A program made the position numbers and the translations under genes. This document shows positions 12,601-23,096 of a DNA stretch of 64,000 bases, piece by piece. Positions within the stretch are counted from its first letter, which is position 1. Each line of letters begins with the position of its first letter. The notes below the pieces were generated by a model. It ran no database searches and was not told the origin of the DNA. It saw only the letters and a list, made by a program, of their open reading frames with translations. Source of the DNA: Odiellus spinosus (lineage: Eukaryota > Arthropoda > Arachnida > Opiliones > Phalangiidae); contig OY987233.1 in the NCBI GenBank assembly GCA_963920705.1, positions 10,465,459 through 10,529,458 of the forward strand. The letters are read 5' to 3'.

Positions 12601-15600
12601 TACCGTAGAACAAGAGTGTAATAACAATCTCAGATAAAAAAGTATCTACAGAATGACAGTCAATATAGAAACTAAATAGCTCTCATAAACACCTACAGAT
12701 AAACCAAAATAAACATCTACAATTCTCAATCAAGATACTATAGGTATAATCCGAAACCAAAGAGTATTCGCAATTTATAGATCAAACAATGATGTGTGCA
12801 TAAATTTTATATGATCCTAATCATGTACTTCATATGAACTGCGTTCATATTAGGACTTGGAATCGATTTAAACCGTTTCAAAAGGTTTCGCTAGAGTCGT
12901 GTGAACGGGAAACTGTCTTTTCTCGACTCAATTTGATTCGATTTTTCGAAACTGCTTCGGGAACCAGTTTCGTTCCGATTCGGTTTCAACAACCGATAAA
13001 CCGCGTTCATACTAGGCCTTGGAATCGATTTAAACCGTTTCAAAACGATTCTCTAGAGTCGTGTGAACGGGAAACCGTATTTTCTGAAATCTATTTGATT
13101 AGATTTCTCGTGACTGCTTCGGGAACCAGTTTCGTACCGATTCGGTTTCAACAACCGATAGGCTTTGGAATTTTGTCTTTCTTACTCTAACCGATAGGCG
13201 AAACTATGATATATCGATTTATAAAGATAATACGTGAACATGTGGCGCTTAAAACGGTTCCTGGCGATTTGAATATTGGTTTGATATATTTATTTTGATT
13301 TATTTCTCAGGTAGTGCGGCATGGAACATCTTAGCCACCTTTTTTGGTCTTCCTATATCAGGTACGCACAGTATAGTAGGTGCCGTAGTCGGGTTCTCAA
13401 TCGTCTCCAAAGGATTCAAAGGAATCAAATGGGATTCTTTAGGAAAAATTGGTAATTATAATTTCATCTCTACTTTAAAATCTTAAATTGTATTCGTACA
13501 ATTTATTCAAACCCTTTATTAAAAGTTAATTTTAGTTTAAAGGGAAACTATGAGCTAAAATGGAACACCTAAATTTATTTTCGGAATCCCCATGCCAAAA
13601 ATGTATTACAGAATCTCGTTTTTGGTGTTTAAATTAATTTCTAAAGTTTGGTTAAGTTTGTATATAAGTGATGTATAAAAACTAACCAATCAGATGAAGC
13701 TAACGGCTCAAGTCTTCCAAATACGGTACAGTTATCCCAACAAACTCTATTATTTCTAATTTCATCCAAACATCCAATGTTTTGGCGAGGAATCAAATAC
13801 TTATCGACAAGACAATAAAATTAGATTTACATCGAATTGTACCCCTTTTCAAGTTAATATTTTTATCAGTAGATTTACGAGGTATTATATGACCTTCCAA
13901 TAAAAATGATATTATGGCTTCTAGAGTGGATAGTGATTTAAATTAACTTTTCATTATGAAAGATGAGATATTGAATGAAGATTTTATATTATTACAATAA
14001 TAACAGAGATGTATGGCAACGATATTTTTCAATTAGTGTTTGAAAAATATCAAAACAGTTATTATACCGTGATTTCATAACTTTAAAGAGAAAATACAAG
14101 TTTTCTATTCTTAAAAATATTCTTAAATTAATAATTCACAGATTTCGAGGAGTCAGTCACTACCTTTGACTGTACTAAAGCGATTACGCGTAATCTTTAA
14201 TATCCCTGCCTTTGACAGTACTAAAAAGATTATCCGTAATAGAACAAGTACAGGGAATCCAAGAGTGATTAGATATTCATCAGATTCTGAAATTAAAGGT
14301 TATATTTTCCCTTTAATATTTGATTCTTTGTCGGAAAATATTCCAGCTTGTTATCGGAATACGAACGAAGGTCGAACTACTTGAGAGCAGCTAGGGCTTC
14401 CAAAAAGAGATTTTTTTATGAAGCACCACTTGATAATAAACCTAGTCTTGATTCCCCCCACCAAACTTGTTTAGAGGTTATTTAGTTCCTGATATATATA
14501 ATACTGATTGGGAAATAGACTGATTATAAGATTAAAAACCAATAGGTATGAAGTTAAGGTCAGAGTTGCCAGGTAGACGATTTCCCGCCCAAATTGGGTT
14601 ACTTTTCGATGGATGTTGTTGGAAAAAATTAAGTTAATTTTTTTTTTTTTTTTGGAATTTTGGTATATTAAATTGGCACTAAATTTCATCCCACAATGTC
14701 GAAAAAGGGGGTTCCTAAATCTTTATTTGTTAACCCTTGGTTAAGTTTCATATTGATATTAGACTAGGAAGCTGCTCTTAATTGAAAATTTGTGGTTTTA
14801 CAATTCATTTATATCTATTAAGATTGGGGTTCATTTTGAATATAATCCTAGGGTTAAAACCATTTCGAAAAACATTTTAGTTTGGTCTTGAATTTGGATT
14901 ATTTGGGCGGTTTTCCCGCTTGAGTTGGGCGAGATCTATAAAACAAATCTGGCAACTTTGCTTAAGGACAGGTACTTGTGGATTTTCGCGATTTATGATG
15001 CAAGGTGATAGAGAGAGGGAGAGAAAGGTTCTCACACGCTGATTTCCACAACTAGACATGACATAACCGTCTAATCAGCGCGTTATTAGATATGATACTT
15101 CGCTATCGTCTCATTGGGTTACGAGTACAAATATACTAACGTAAATCGACTTGGAGCGAAATTGTCATATTTATGTACCTATATTAATGTAATCAGGTGT
15201 TGAAAAATATATGTTGCTGCATCTTGTGAGTTTTAGTAATGAGCTACTTTAATTTGTACCGACGTTACTTGATCTTCCATGTCTTACGATATTTTAGTTA
15301 AAAAATTATTTCCCTGAGCCATTGGTTTTAAAATTCCCATACTTTCCCCATGACCTTTTGGTCCAATTTTCCAATTTCCCATACTTTTTCCATGACCTTT
15401 TGGTTCAATTTTCAAATTCCCACACTTTTCCCATGACCTTTTGGTTCAATTTTCAAATTCCCACACTTTTCCCATGACCTTTTGGTTCAATTTTCAAATT
15501 CCCTTGACCTTTTGGTTCAATTTTCAAAATCCCATATTTCTTTCATAACCTTTTGGTTAAAATTTTAAATTCCTAGACTTTCAAAGTTAATTTCCAATTC

Positions 15601-18600
15601 TAAAAAATTTATAAATTTTAGAACAAAGGTGGAATTTTATTATTTTTAAAAGATTTGAAAGTTACGACTAATTGTTTCTAAATAAGATATGAAATTCCGC
15701 TTAACGTAATGAATTAAAATCACGTGTCACGCAGGAACGCAATCAATTTTATCAGGAGTTTTGTATCTCCCACGCGAGATTCTAATTTCTTCCCTCAGAC
15801 GCAATATCTACGAAAATAATTATTATTTAACCTCCATTTTTTTTTAATAAGAAGATTCGATAAGATAGCAGCTTATTTTTTAAGGGTTGAAAAACTTCAA
15901 ACTGAAGTGTTTGAAGAGAGCTTTTAGGACATTTTTTTATTTTAATTAAACGTCTGTTTATTGACAGGTCTAACCTACTTAAAACCACGCTTGTTTACAG
16001 TTTTAAGTTTCGTCTAGTATCAGGTTACCATTCTAAACATTTTTTTAATTGGTTGAAAAAACCCTTTTAATATTAGATTAGGCTTATTTGTTTTAATCTA
16101 TAAACTTTTAACCTAAATTGCGTTTGTCGGCCTCACCAAAATTTGGTTTACTTATAAAACTCATGGTTTTTGTAACTTTACAAATTGACATCTCAAAAAC
16201 CTTTTAAAGGAACACTTGGAGCTAGAAATGGAACAGCTTTTGAATTTATTTTCAGAATCACCTTGGCCAAAAACGTCTCAGGCCTATTCTTTTAATGTTA
16301 GCACATTACCAGCGCTGTTGAAGGCTGAATGATATGATTGGTCCGACTTTATATTTACTTTTATTCAAATTTTACCAAGAAATTAATATAAAGACCAAAA
16401 AAGTGTCTAAAAATTGATTTTAAAATTCTGGAATACGTTTTTTGGCACGAAGATTCCGAAAATAAATTCAAATACTGTTTGATTTTTAGCTCCAAGTTTA
16501 TCTTTACTTTAAAGAGTGGTTGGAATGGAAAATATTTTTAATTATTTCGTACACATATTCAACATTTTACACCCTTGGGTTGACGAATTAATTAAGAAAA
16601 TTTTAAATAACCAAAATGACCTATATTCTATGGTTAAAGAAAAAGCAGAAGCGCGCTGTTTTGTCCGTTAGAGTACGCTTATGATATCTTTATCTATTCA
16701 GTGAACGCGCCAGCATTCAATGTTATGGCCAAATCATCATTTGTAATGCAAATAAGATTGGATTCTTCAGAGAGTAAATATATTTTTCTTATCTTTTCAA
16801 CACAGTTGCATCTTGGTTCGTTTCCCCGGTATTATCTGGTTTGGTTACCGTGGCATTATTCATGTTGTTACAAAAACTAGTCTTAAAGAAGGAGAAGCCC
16901 TTAGAACCTGGTTTAATGTGCTTGCCATTCTTCTACGGTTTCACCATTCTCATCAACATATTTTCAGTCGTACACGAAGGACCTGACAGTGAGTTTTTGT
17001 TTTTCAGTGATTTACAAAATATTAATCTGGTACCTGACAGTGGGCTAACTATTTTATTTTTGTTTGGTATCTTTCAGTGTTGAAATTTAACGAGATTCCT
17101 TGGTGGGGAGTTTTGATTCTATCCATGGCACTTGGATTTATCGTCGGATTAGGAGTTTGGTTCATAGTGGTACCCAAACAGAGGAGACAAATTCAAGGTG
17201 AGGACATTTAGTTCACAATTACGAGCATTTTTGAGTATGGCGTTAAAATTAAAACCAAAAGTCTATCTCTTTATTCCATAAAAGTAAACAACGCCCCGCA
17301 AAGGTCCGGGTAAATGTACCGGCAGATTCTGACTCGAGACACTCTAGCGGCCACAGTCGCCGTGCAAATAGTGAACGGTAGGAATGAAGAAATTCATGCC
17401 GGAGTTGGGAGGAAAGACAATATAGATAGGCGCGGCCCGCCTAAATTCCAACACTCTCTCCCGACTCAAAATATCGAGGAAGAGTTCAAATCACTCGAGC
17501 CAGACAGGGGTGATGACTGTTTTGGCTATTTTTAAGTGATGGGCTATGACGTAAAACTGGACCTTTGCTGATACTATTAAGCTACGGGCGTTGTTTACTT
17601 TTATAGAATAAATTGATAGACTTTTGACGATACTAATACTTGAGGTTTAAACCTCAAACTAACATTTTTCGAGCATATAAGCGTCTTGAAAAATATGATC
17701 GAAATTATATCAAGTTATAAGAACACTAAAATATATAAAAAATGTATTTAAGTAGAACAAAATGAATTGCGGAACAAATGAATATTTACTTTTACTATGT
17801 CCTATTTAACTGTTAATTAAGTAAATTATCTTGAAATTAAAGTTAGGTTAAAATTAAAAGTAGGTTAAACCGTCTTAAACTCAATATATACCCTACTGAA
17901 GCAAATAGATTATCGTACATTCCATCGAAAACTATCTGAACAGGTGTACGATATCGAGACTGAACTTTATTTTATTTTCCGCAGAGCTACTTAGGATTCA
18001 GACCGACAACATCACGTATTCTAACAGTAAGTACACGTACTAAATTGCCGAGTAAAAACCCCACGAGAAACCATGACCTAAAACTTTTATTTTTAACCGG
18101 GATTTATAGCGACGGAAGTAGCTATGCCAGAAAACCCGGCATCAGGCGGTGATAACAAAATTGTTGAAAATGGAAAAAATCATAACGGAAACCTGCACGT
18201 AAGTTCAAACCCTATAGCTTTTCATCCTCCAGTAAAGGTTAAAGTCTTAAAAGGAGAATGCAACCTAACAATAAGTGATTTTTATCGATTTCTCATCGTT
18301 TAAATAGGCCTAATACAAACTAGAAATAAACTTAAAACTTACCATCAAAATAGGCTTAGCTGGATTCACGGAGATCCTGAATTTCTTTGCGTTAAAGGGT
18401 CAACGACCAATGAACAAAGGCCATTCGTTAAGGCGAGATCTCTATGAAACTTCCAATAATATTCGATTGGTCGCTGAACCTTCAATGCGATGAAATTCAG
18501 GACCTCCTTAAATCCAGCTAAGCCTATTTTAAATTTATTTCTTGTTTAATATTTATTTGTAAATTTTTTCAAGTGTATTAGGCCTATTTAAATGATAAGG

Positions 18601-21206
18601 AATCGATATAGAAATCACATTATTTAGGTTGCATTCTCCCTTTAAATAACCTCAAATTTTATATTTATCAATTTTGGCTTAATTTTAGAACGGCGATCCC
18701 AAAGAAAATGATAAAAAAAATAGTCTAAATGGCGATGTTACTGAACCAGTCGGTAAGGACTGTGCTTAAACCTAAAAATACTCTTTATTGAGAATTTCCT
18801 TTCTAAAATTTATAGTTGCCACACCCAAACAACCGTTGGTCAATACTTGTACAGTGAACCAAGGTGGTACCGTGACCATCGTAAAAGTCGAAGTAAGTTT
18901 TCGATTCAAGCCCCATATGTGGGAGGACGTGTTGTGAAGGAGATAATGATCTATGTTCCTGGGTTTAGCTAGCATAGTATAGTTTTCCCAGCAAGCTCCT
19001 GGCGTCATAGTATTGTCACTTGAAACAGTTAAATCATTTCATGGGTGGCCAATTTCCTTAAACTTGGTGGGATCATAGCCTAAGTTTTTTTTTTTGCATC
19101 TTATTTTGAAGGTTATTAGAAGAGTGTCCACTCTAAAATTTGATTTCCCTCTCGTAGCGCCCACCATCACCAATTCCAGACGATAATCAAATTCAAGATG
19201 ACAAACCTGAGGTGGCCAAACTATTCTCTTTCCTACAAATATTAACGGCTATTTTCGGTTCATTCGCCCATGGAGGCAATGATGTCAGGTTGGTACTTAA
19301 CTATAAAAACCCCACTTGTCGTTTATTGGCGGAGTTCCATCGTCTGCTCATTTTAATTATCGACTTAAATATCATCTACCAAGCCAATGCTATAAAGGGT
19401 AGAAACACTAGCCCCGTTTTGGAGCGTTGCGTCGCGTTTTAGCGCGTGACGTTCGATAATGACTGCATAATTAAGCACGTGAGCAAATCTTTAGAGGGGG
19501 CTTAAAGTATTAAATCACAAAATCAACCAGGCGCCGGAAGTCGGCCATTAAAGTTCAACTTGGTATTGGTCTATAATGACCTCTATTAAGGCAAAGTGCC
19601 TTCAAAACAGGAAATTAACCATTTGAACCCTTTTGATCTTTACAGTAACGCGATTGGTCCACTAATAGCTCTGTGGATGATCTATGAGACGGGAGACGCC
19701 AGACAGCCTGGAGATACTCCGATGTATCTTTTACTATTCGGGGGTCTAGGGATTAGCGTTGGTCTATGGATTTGGGGTAGAAAAGTCATGAGGACCATGG
19801 GCGAAGATTTAACCAAAATCACACCCTCTTCGTAAGTTTTAATTTAATTTAATTTAAAACTAAAAAAGGGATACTAATTTGGTTAAAAAAAGAGTCTATT
19901 ACGGATGTTTAATGAATTCCAAATGGAAATTTAATTAACCTAAAGCTATGTACGTCATGAAATTTTGAAACTAGATTATATAATCAGGGGTTCCCACTGA
20001 CCCTATAGTTACGTGATGAGATTTTCGCGTGACTGTCTGACATTGCGTGTTTAGTAAAGGTGTGACCAAGGTGTCAAAACGAGACTTTCCAATTTAATCA
20101 ATAATTGGAGAAGACTAAAAATAAAAACGCCCTACCTATATTTACATAGAAAAATAGAACCTAGATAGTTAACTGATCACAAATTTTATAAGCAAAATTA
20201 GTTTAATATTATTCTAATTTATAGCTGACCAGTTGTTATTTTTTACGTGCGGGGGCGCTACTAGGGGTGAGAGTCTATTTGAAATTGACCTCCTATACAA
20301 TTTAATGGGATAACGAAACCTAACAAGTATTTTTTAACGATTCCTTATCGTTTATTTAGGCCTAATCCACCAGCTAAAAAAATTACAAACTAGAAATCTT
20401 ACTTTGAAAATAGGCTTAGTTGGATTCATGGAGATCCTGAATTTCTTCGCATTGAAGGGTCAGCGACCAATGAGCAGAGGCCCGTCGTTAAGACGAGATC
20501 TAAATAAGACTTCCAATAACATTCGATTGGTCGCTGATTCATAAATGCGAAGAAATTCAGCTGATCTCCACGAATCCAGCTAAGCCTACTTTTTGGGTAA
20601 GTTTTAAATTTAGTTCTAGTTTAATATTTTTTTTTAAGCCTATTGAAAGGATAAATAAATTATTGTTAGGTTGCATTCTCCCTTTAATCCTTGGAGATTT
20701 ATCTATACTTGGAATAATAAGCCTGAATCCTTATACAAGGGTTTTATTTCTCAACTCTGCAAGGCAAATGCTGTAGGCATATAACTCCTCACATATTACT
20801 ATTTCGAATAAATATGGCAATACGAGCACGCTTTAGGCACTCTCAATACGTTGTCATGGTTACTTCACGAGTTGGGGTTAAGGTTCATATACATTTACTG
20901 TTTCTATAATCTAAATTGTGTTTTTTTTTTCGTTCTTTCTCGCCCCAAAACAACTATAGTGGCTTCACGATCGAAGTTGGAGCGGCTTCAACGGTTTTAT
21001 TGGCCTCCAAAATTGGCCTTCCAGTTAGTACCACTCATTGCAAAGTGGGCTCCATCGTATTCGTCGGTTGGATTAGATCCAAAACTAGCGTTGATTGGAG
21101 TCTGTTCAGAAACATTGCCATGGCTTGGGTCCTAACCCTACCAGTAACTGGCGCTCTATCAGCAGCCTTAACGGCAATAATGTACGCTTGTTACTACGGA
21201 ACGTAA
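9222..21206 (+). CDS. SLC20A: Sodium-dependent inorganic phosphate transporter, SLC20/PiT family, 13 coding exons
   Basis: CDS exons: 9222-9249, 10912-11109, 11607-11708, 13311-13451, 16806-16988, 17078-17197, 17985-18026, 18110-18198, 18689-18752, 18816-18892, 19158-19288, 19646-19831, 20960-21206, for 535 aa. Every junction is GT-AG and in phase. The plasma-membrane symporter imports phosphate with Na+. Both family signatures are present: GANDVANS at residues 38-45 and HGGND before SNAIGP at about 386-396. Further family blocks are [22 protein letters not shown] and STTHCKVGS. Two multi-helix halves flank a cytosolic loop encoded by exons 7-10, which is much shorter than in human PiT1/2 (about 650-680 aa). 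Exon 1 codes only nine residues, and its start is supported by phase continuity into exon 2. Introns hold MITEs of families A, B, C and F. A poly(A) signal AATAAA lies at 21390-21395. Whether it is A1- or A2-like cannot be decided. Confidence 0.95.
9497..9570 (+). repeat. Family I dispersed repeat, single copy
   Basis: Shares GGGCGCAGAGAGAAGAGGGA, TAGTTTTTCCTCG and TATTCGCGGG with the segment at 55690-55775 and, on the other strand, with the tandem copies at 43690-44035. It ends in a long poly-T tract. Confidence 0.55.
9575..9607. repeat. Homopolymer T tract, about 33 bp
   Basis: Uninterrupted T run. Its length is prone to sequencing error. Confidence 0.95.
11816..12189 (+). mobile_element. 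MITE family A, copy A1 (374 bp) with 7-bp target duplication
   Basis: Ends CAAAAGTGTATTACTTTATT and, inverted, AATGATAGACTTTTG. The inverted repeat continues through CCATAAAAGTAAAC to CGCCC, about 40 bp. Flanked by GTAATAC at 11809-11815 and 12190-12196. It has a GC-rich core with GGCGGGCCGCGCTT and no credible gene. It lies in the SLC20 intron between coding exons 3 and 4. Confidence 0.9.
12838..13289 (+). mobile_element. MITE family C, copy C1, with internal duplication
   Basis: Contains two tandem copies of a segment reading AATCGATTTAAACCGTTTC, then TCGTGTGAACGGGAAAC, then GCTTCGGGAACCAGTTTCG and CGGTTTCAACAACCGATA. The right part TGGCGATTTGAATATTGGTT matches C2 at about 42150. The outer right end seen in C2 is missing, and the copy stops about 20 bp before the acceptor of SLC20 coding exon 4. 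Confidence 0.7.
13541..13770 (+). mobile_element. MITE family F, copy F1 (right end uncertain)
   Basis: Preceded by TTAA (13537-13540). It then shares AGGGAAACTATGAGCTAAAA, TTTATTTTCGGAATC and TTTAAATTAATTTCTAA with F3. It lies in the SLC20 intron between coding exons 4 and 5. Confidence 0.6.
13771..15335 (+). other. SLC20 intron sequence, no recognised element
   Basis: Non-coding part of the intron between coding exons 4 and 5. It has a short T run near 14640 and two diverged copies of a CTTTGACWGTACTAAA segment near 14166 and 14211. Open frames here lack coding character. Confidence 0.5.
15336..15560 (+). repeat. Tandem repeat, unit about 41 bp, about 5 copies
   Basis: Unit CCCATGACCTTTTGGTTCAA followed by TTTTCAAATTCCCACACTTT. 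The ATGACCTTTTGG core recurs near 15350, 15392, 15433, 15475 and 15505; the last unit is shortened. Confidence 0.9.
16208..16508 (+). mobile_element. MITE family F, copy F2 (301 bp), TTAA-flanked
   Basis: Flanked by TTAA at 16204-16207 and 16509-16512. The ends AAGGAACACTTGGAGCTAGA and TTTTAGCTCCAAGTTTATCT are inverted repeats. The interior has TGGAACAGCTTTTGAATTTA and, near the other end, its complement. It is a non-coding foldback inside the SLC20 intron. Confidence 0.8.
16981..17080 (+). repeat. Intron 89 bp long built from a duplicated splice-site block
   Basis: The intron between coding exons 5 and 6 (16989-17077) contains two related segments: ACCTGACAGTGAGTTTTTGT ending TTTTTCAGTG, and ACCTGACAGTGGGCTAACTA ending CTTTCAGTG. 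The first holds the real donor and a decoy acceptor near 17009; the second holds a decoy donor and the real acceptor. Confidence 0.75.
17256..17626 (-). mobile_element. MITE family A, copy A2 (371 bp), inverted relative to A1
   Basis: Begins CAAAAGTCTATCTCTTTATT and ends TTGATAGACTTTTG. The interior reads as the complement of A1 (the TTCTGACTCGAGACACTCTA block comes first). I see no matching 7-bp flanks, so one side may have decayed. It lies in the SLC20 intron after coding exon 6. Confidence 0.85.
18251..18641. mobile_element. MITE family B, copy B1 (391 bp), TTAA-flanked foldback
   Basis: TTAA at 18247-18250 and 18642-18645. The ends are AAGGAGAATGCAACCTAACA and the complement of it. The two halves are almost fully complementary: TAGGCTTAGCTGGATTCACG...GACCAATGA in the left arm is mirrored by ATTGGTCGCTGA...ATCCAGCTAAGCCTA in the right arm. 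It lies in the SLC20 intron between coding exons 8 and 9. Confidence 0.9.
20306..20683. mobile_element. MITE family B, copy B2 (378 bp)
   Basis: TTAA at 20302-20305 and 20684-20687. The left terminus is diverged (TGGGATAACGAAACCTAACA); the right terminus GTTAGGTTGCATTCTCCCT is typical. It has the same foldback interior as B1 and lies in the SLC20 intron between coding exons 12 and 13. Confidence 0.85.
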
Positions 21207-22736
21207 CGATAAATTGGCGGGAAATCTTTTTTATTAGAGTTAATAATAATGAACTATAATAATTATTAACTATCTAACGTGGCTCTCGTCGTAATTGTGA
21301 CGGTTAAAAATAATCTAATTCTATACGAGAACAACAACTGAACGTCTACTTACGGTGGCTAAAACCTACGAAATTAGTGACTTATTTTAAATAAAAACGA
21401 CAAAAACAAATATAAGAATATAGCGGGTGATAATTGTTGTAATTATTTTTACTTTGTTTAATAATTGAAATCGCGTTGGGCCAAAAAAAGCAGCTAATTT
21501 TTTGATACTAAATTTCGGGATAGTTTTGTTTTCTAGCCATGAAACGCAAAGGCCTGGTTTTTTATTCAACCCGGTAATTACTACCAAGATATAAGAAAGA
21601 TTCCTTAATAATTTGCCAAAGATTGTAGTTTTTAAGCCTAAGCCTGAATTTATATTTATATAAATATATCACTGTATTATAAGTCATTCTATCACGTGGT
21701 TTAGGGATAGGAGTCAAATCAGAATAGCAGACGACAGTTTGTGGCAAAACAAAACTTTAGAAAGTCTGAGAAATAGTTGTAGGTTAAAATATACTAGTAA
21801 TTAGAGGAGTTACGTCTGATAATTTTTAAAATTACCGACAACTTTATATTATAATATCCGTCCCTGCAGCGAGTTCCATCAAATATGAATGCCCCTTCCA
21901 TTCTTACGTAGCGTTATTACAGTGATATATTCAAGTGTGCATAAATTCAAGGCTTATTTAAATATTTAAAAGGCTTGCAACGATTGAGCAGGAGACCCTA
22001 TTTTTTAACTCTACACTTTACATTACATAGAATATCTTCCGATTTTTTTATAGTCAACTTATGTTTAAACGAATTAATATGTAGATAGTTTTAATTTGGA
22101 TTAATTATCCTTATATATTTTCGCTCCTGTAAAAATTCATAATAAAAACCATACTCTCAGAATTGTTTAACATTCCCTTGAACAAGAATCGAAATTTTTT
22201 TTTAAATTTTGGACTTCCCCCAGAAACAAAATAAAATATTTTCGCCAAATGCATAATTATTTCATTTTCATATTTGCGCAACTTATCACTTAAAATAAGC
22301 GGGAAAAATTAAATACTCAAGATGGTTTTGGGTATTTTTTTCTAAAACATAAAGATTGAATTTCCACTGGCCAAATAATAGTGTTGTAAAAATATATTGT
22401 TTCGAACTTTGTAAATAAAATGGATGTATATTTTTAAAGACCTTTTTCTTATACAAACGTTAATTATTAATTGGTTTCGTAATTAAAAAGATATGATGCA
22501 AAACGATTTAATTGGTTTCAATCATTTGTTTCGGAAGTAACCTAACGTTAACGAATTGCGTCTGTTTTCGCGCCATTTTTCTAATTGGTTGATATTGGAT
22601 TTTTATCTTGTAACTGAACTTAAACATCATAGTTGTTATTGGTCATTTGTCTAGCAACTTCCCAATTTTTAAATTTCATTGGAGAATGGAGATTATCGTA
22701 CGATTGGAGCTTATTTCCATTCCCAGTTTCCCGCGT
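21207..22736. other. SLC20 3' untranslated region and intergenic spacer
   Basis: A poly(A) signal AATAAA lies at 21390-21395, 184 nt after the stop codon. The rest is AT-rich with no recognised gene or repeat. Confidence 0.6.
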
Positions 22737-22744
22737 GACACTAT

Positions 22745-23005
22745 CAGGCTGGGAAATAAGGATTATTTTTGAACTGGACTTGTGGCCAGTAGAGCCCAAG
22801 CAGTTTAATTAAAAAACTGGACATGGGCCAGTTACAATTTTCATGAGCTTGACAAACTGTCACTATGATGTAGAACTATGACGTAGGCTTAGAAACAAAA
22901 CAAAATTTTGGAATTAATTAACTGGCCTTGTGGCCAGTAGACCCCCAAGCATTTAATTTTTAAACTGGACTTTTGTCCAGTGAAACCGCCTTATTTCCCA
23001 GCCTG
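22745..23005. mobile_element. hAT-type MITE (261 bp) with 8-bp target duplication, in the RUSF1 5' flank
   Basis: Inverted ends CAGGCTGGGAAATAAGG and CCTTATTTCCCAGCCTG. Exact 8-bp flanks GACACTAT at 22737-22744 and 23006-23013. CAGG-type ends and 8-bp duplications are typical of the hAT superfamily. The interior has several copies and complements of ACTGGACTTNTGGCCAGT. It ends 91 bp before the RUSF1 start codon. Confidence 0.9.
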
Positions 23006-23096
23006 GACACTATAGTAAAAATTGGTATCGTCTGCTATATATTCTATGGGTCTAATTATAGCTTGTGTTTAAATTAGGAATTTAGGGTTAAGAAAG

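Noticed and set aside
12834-13190. 118-codon frame
   Set aside because: It lies wholly inside MITE C1 and is made of its internal duplication; the same frame is broken in C2 and C3.
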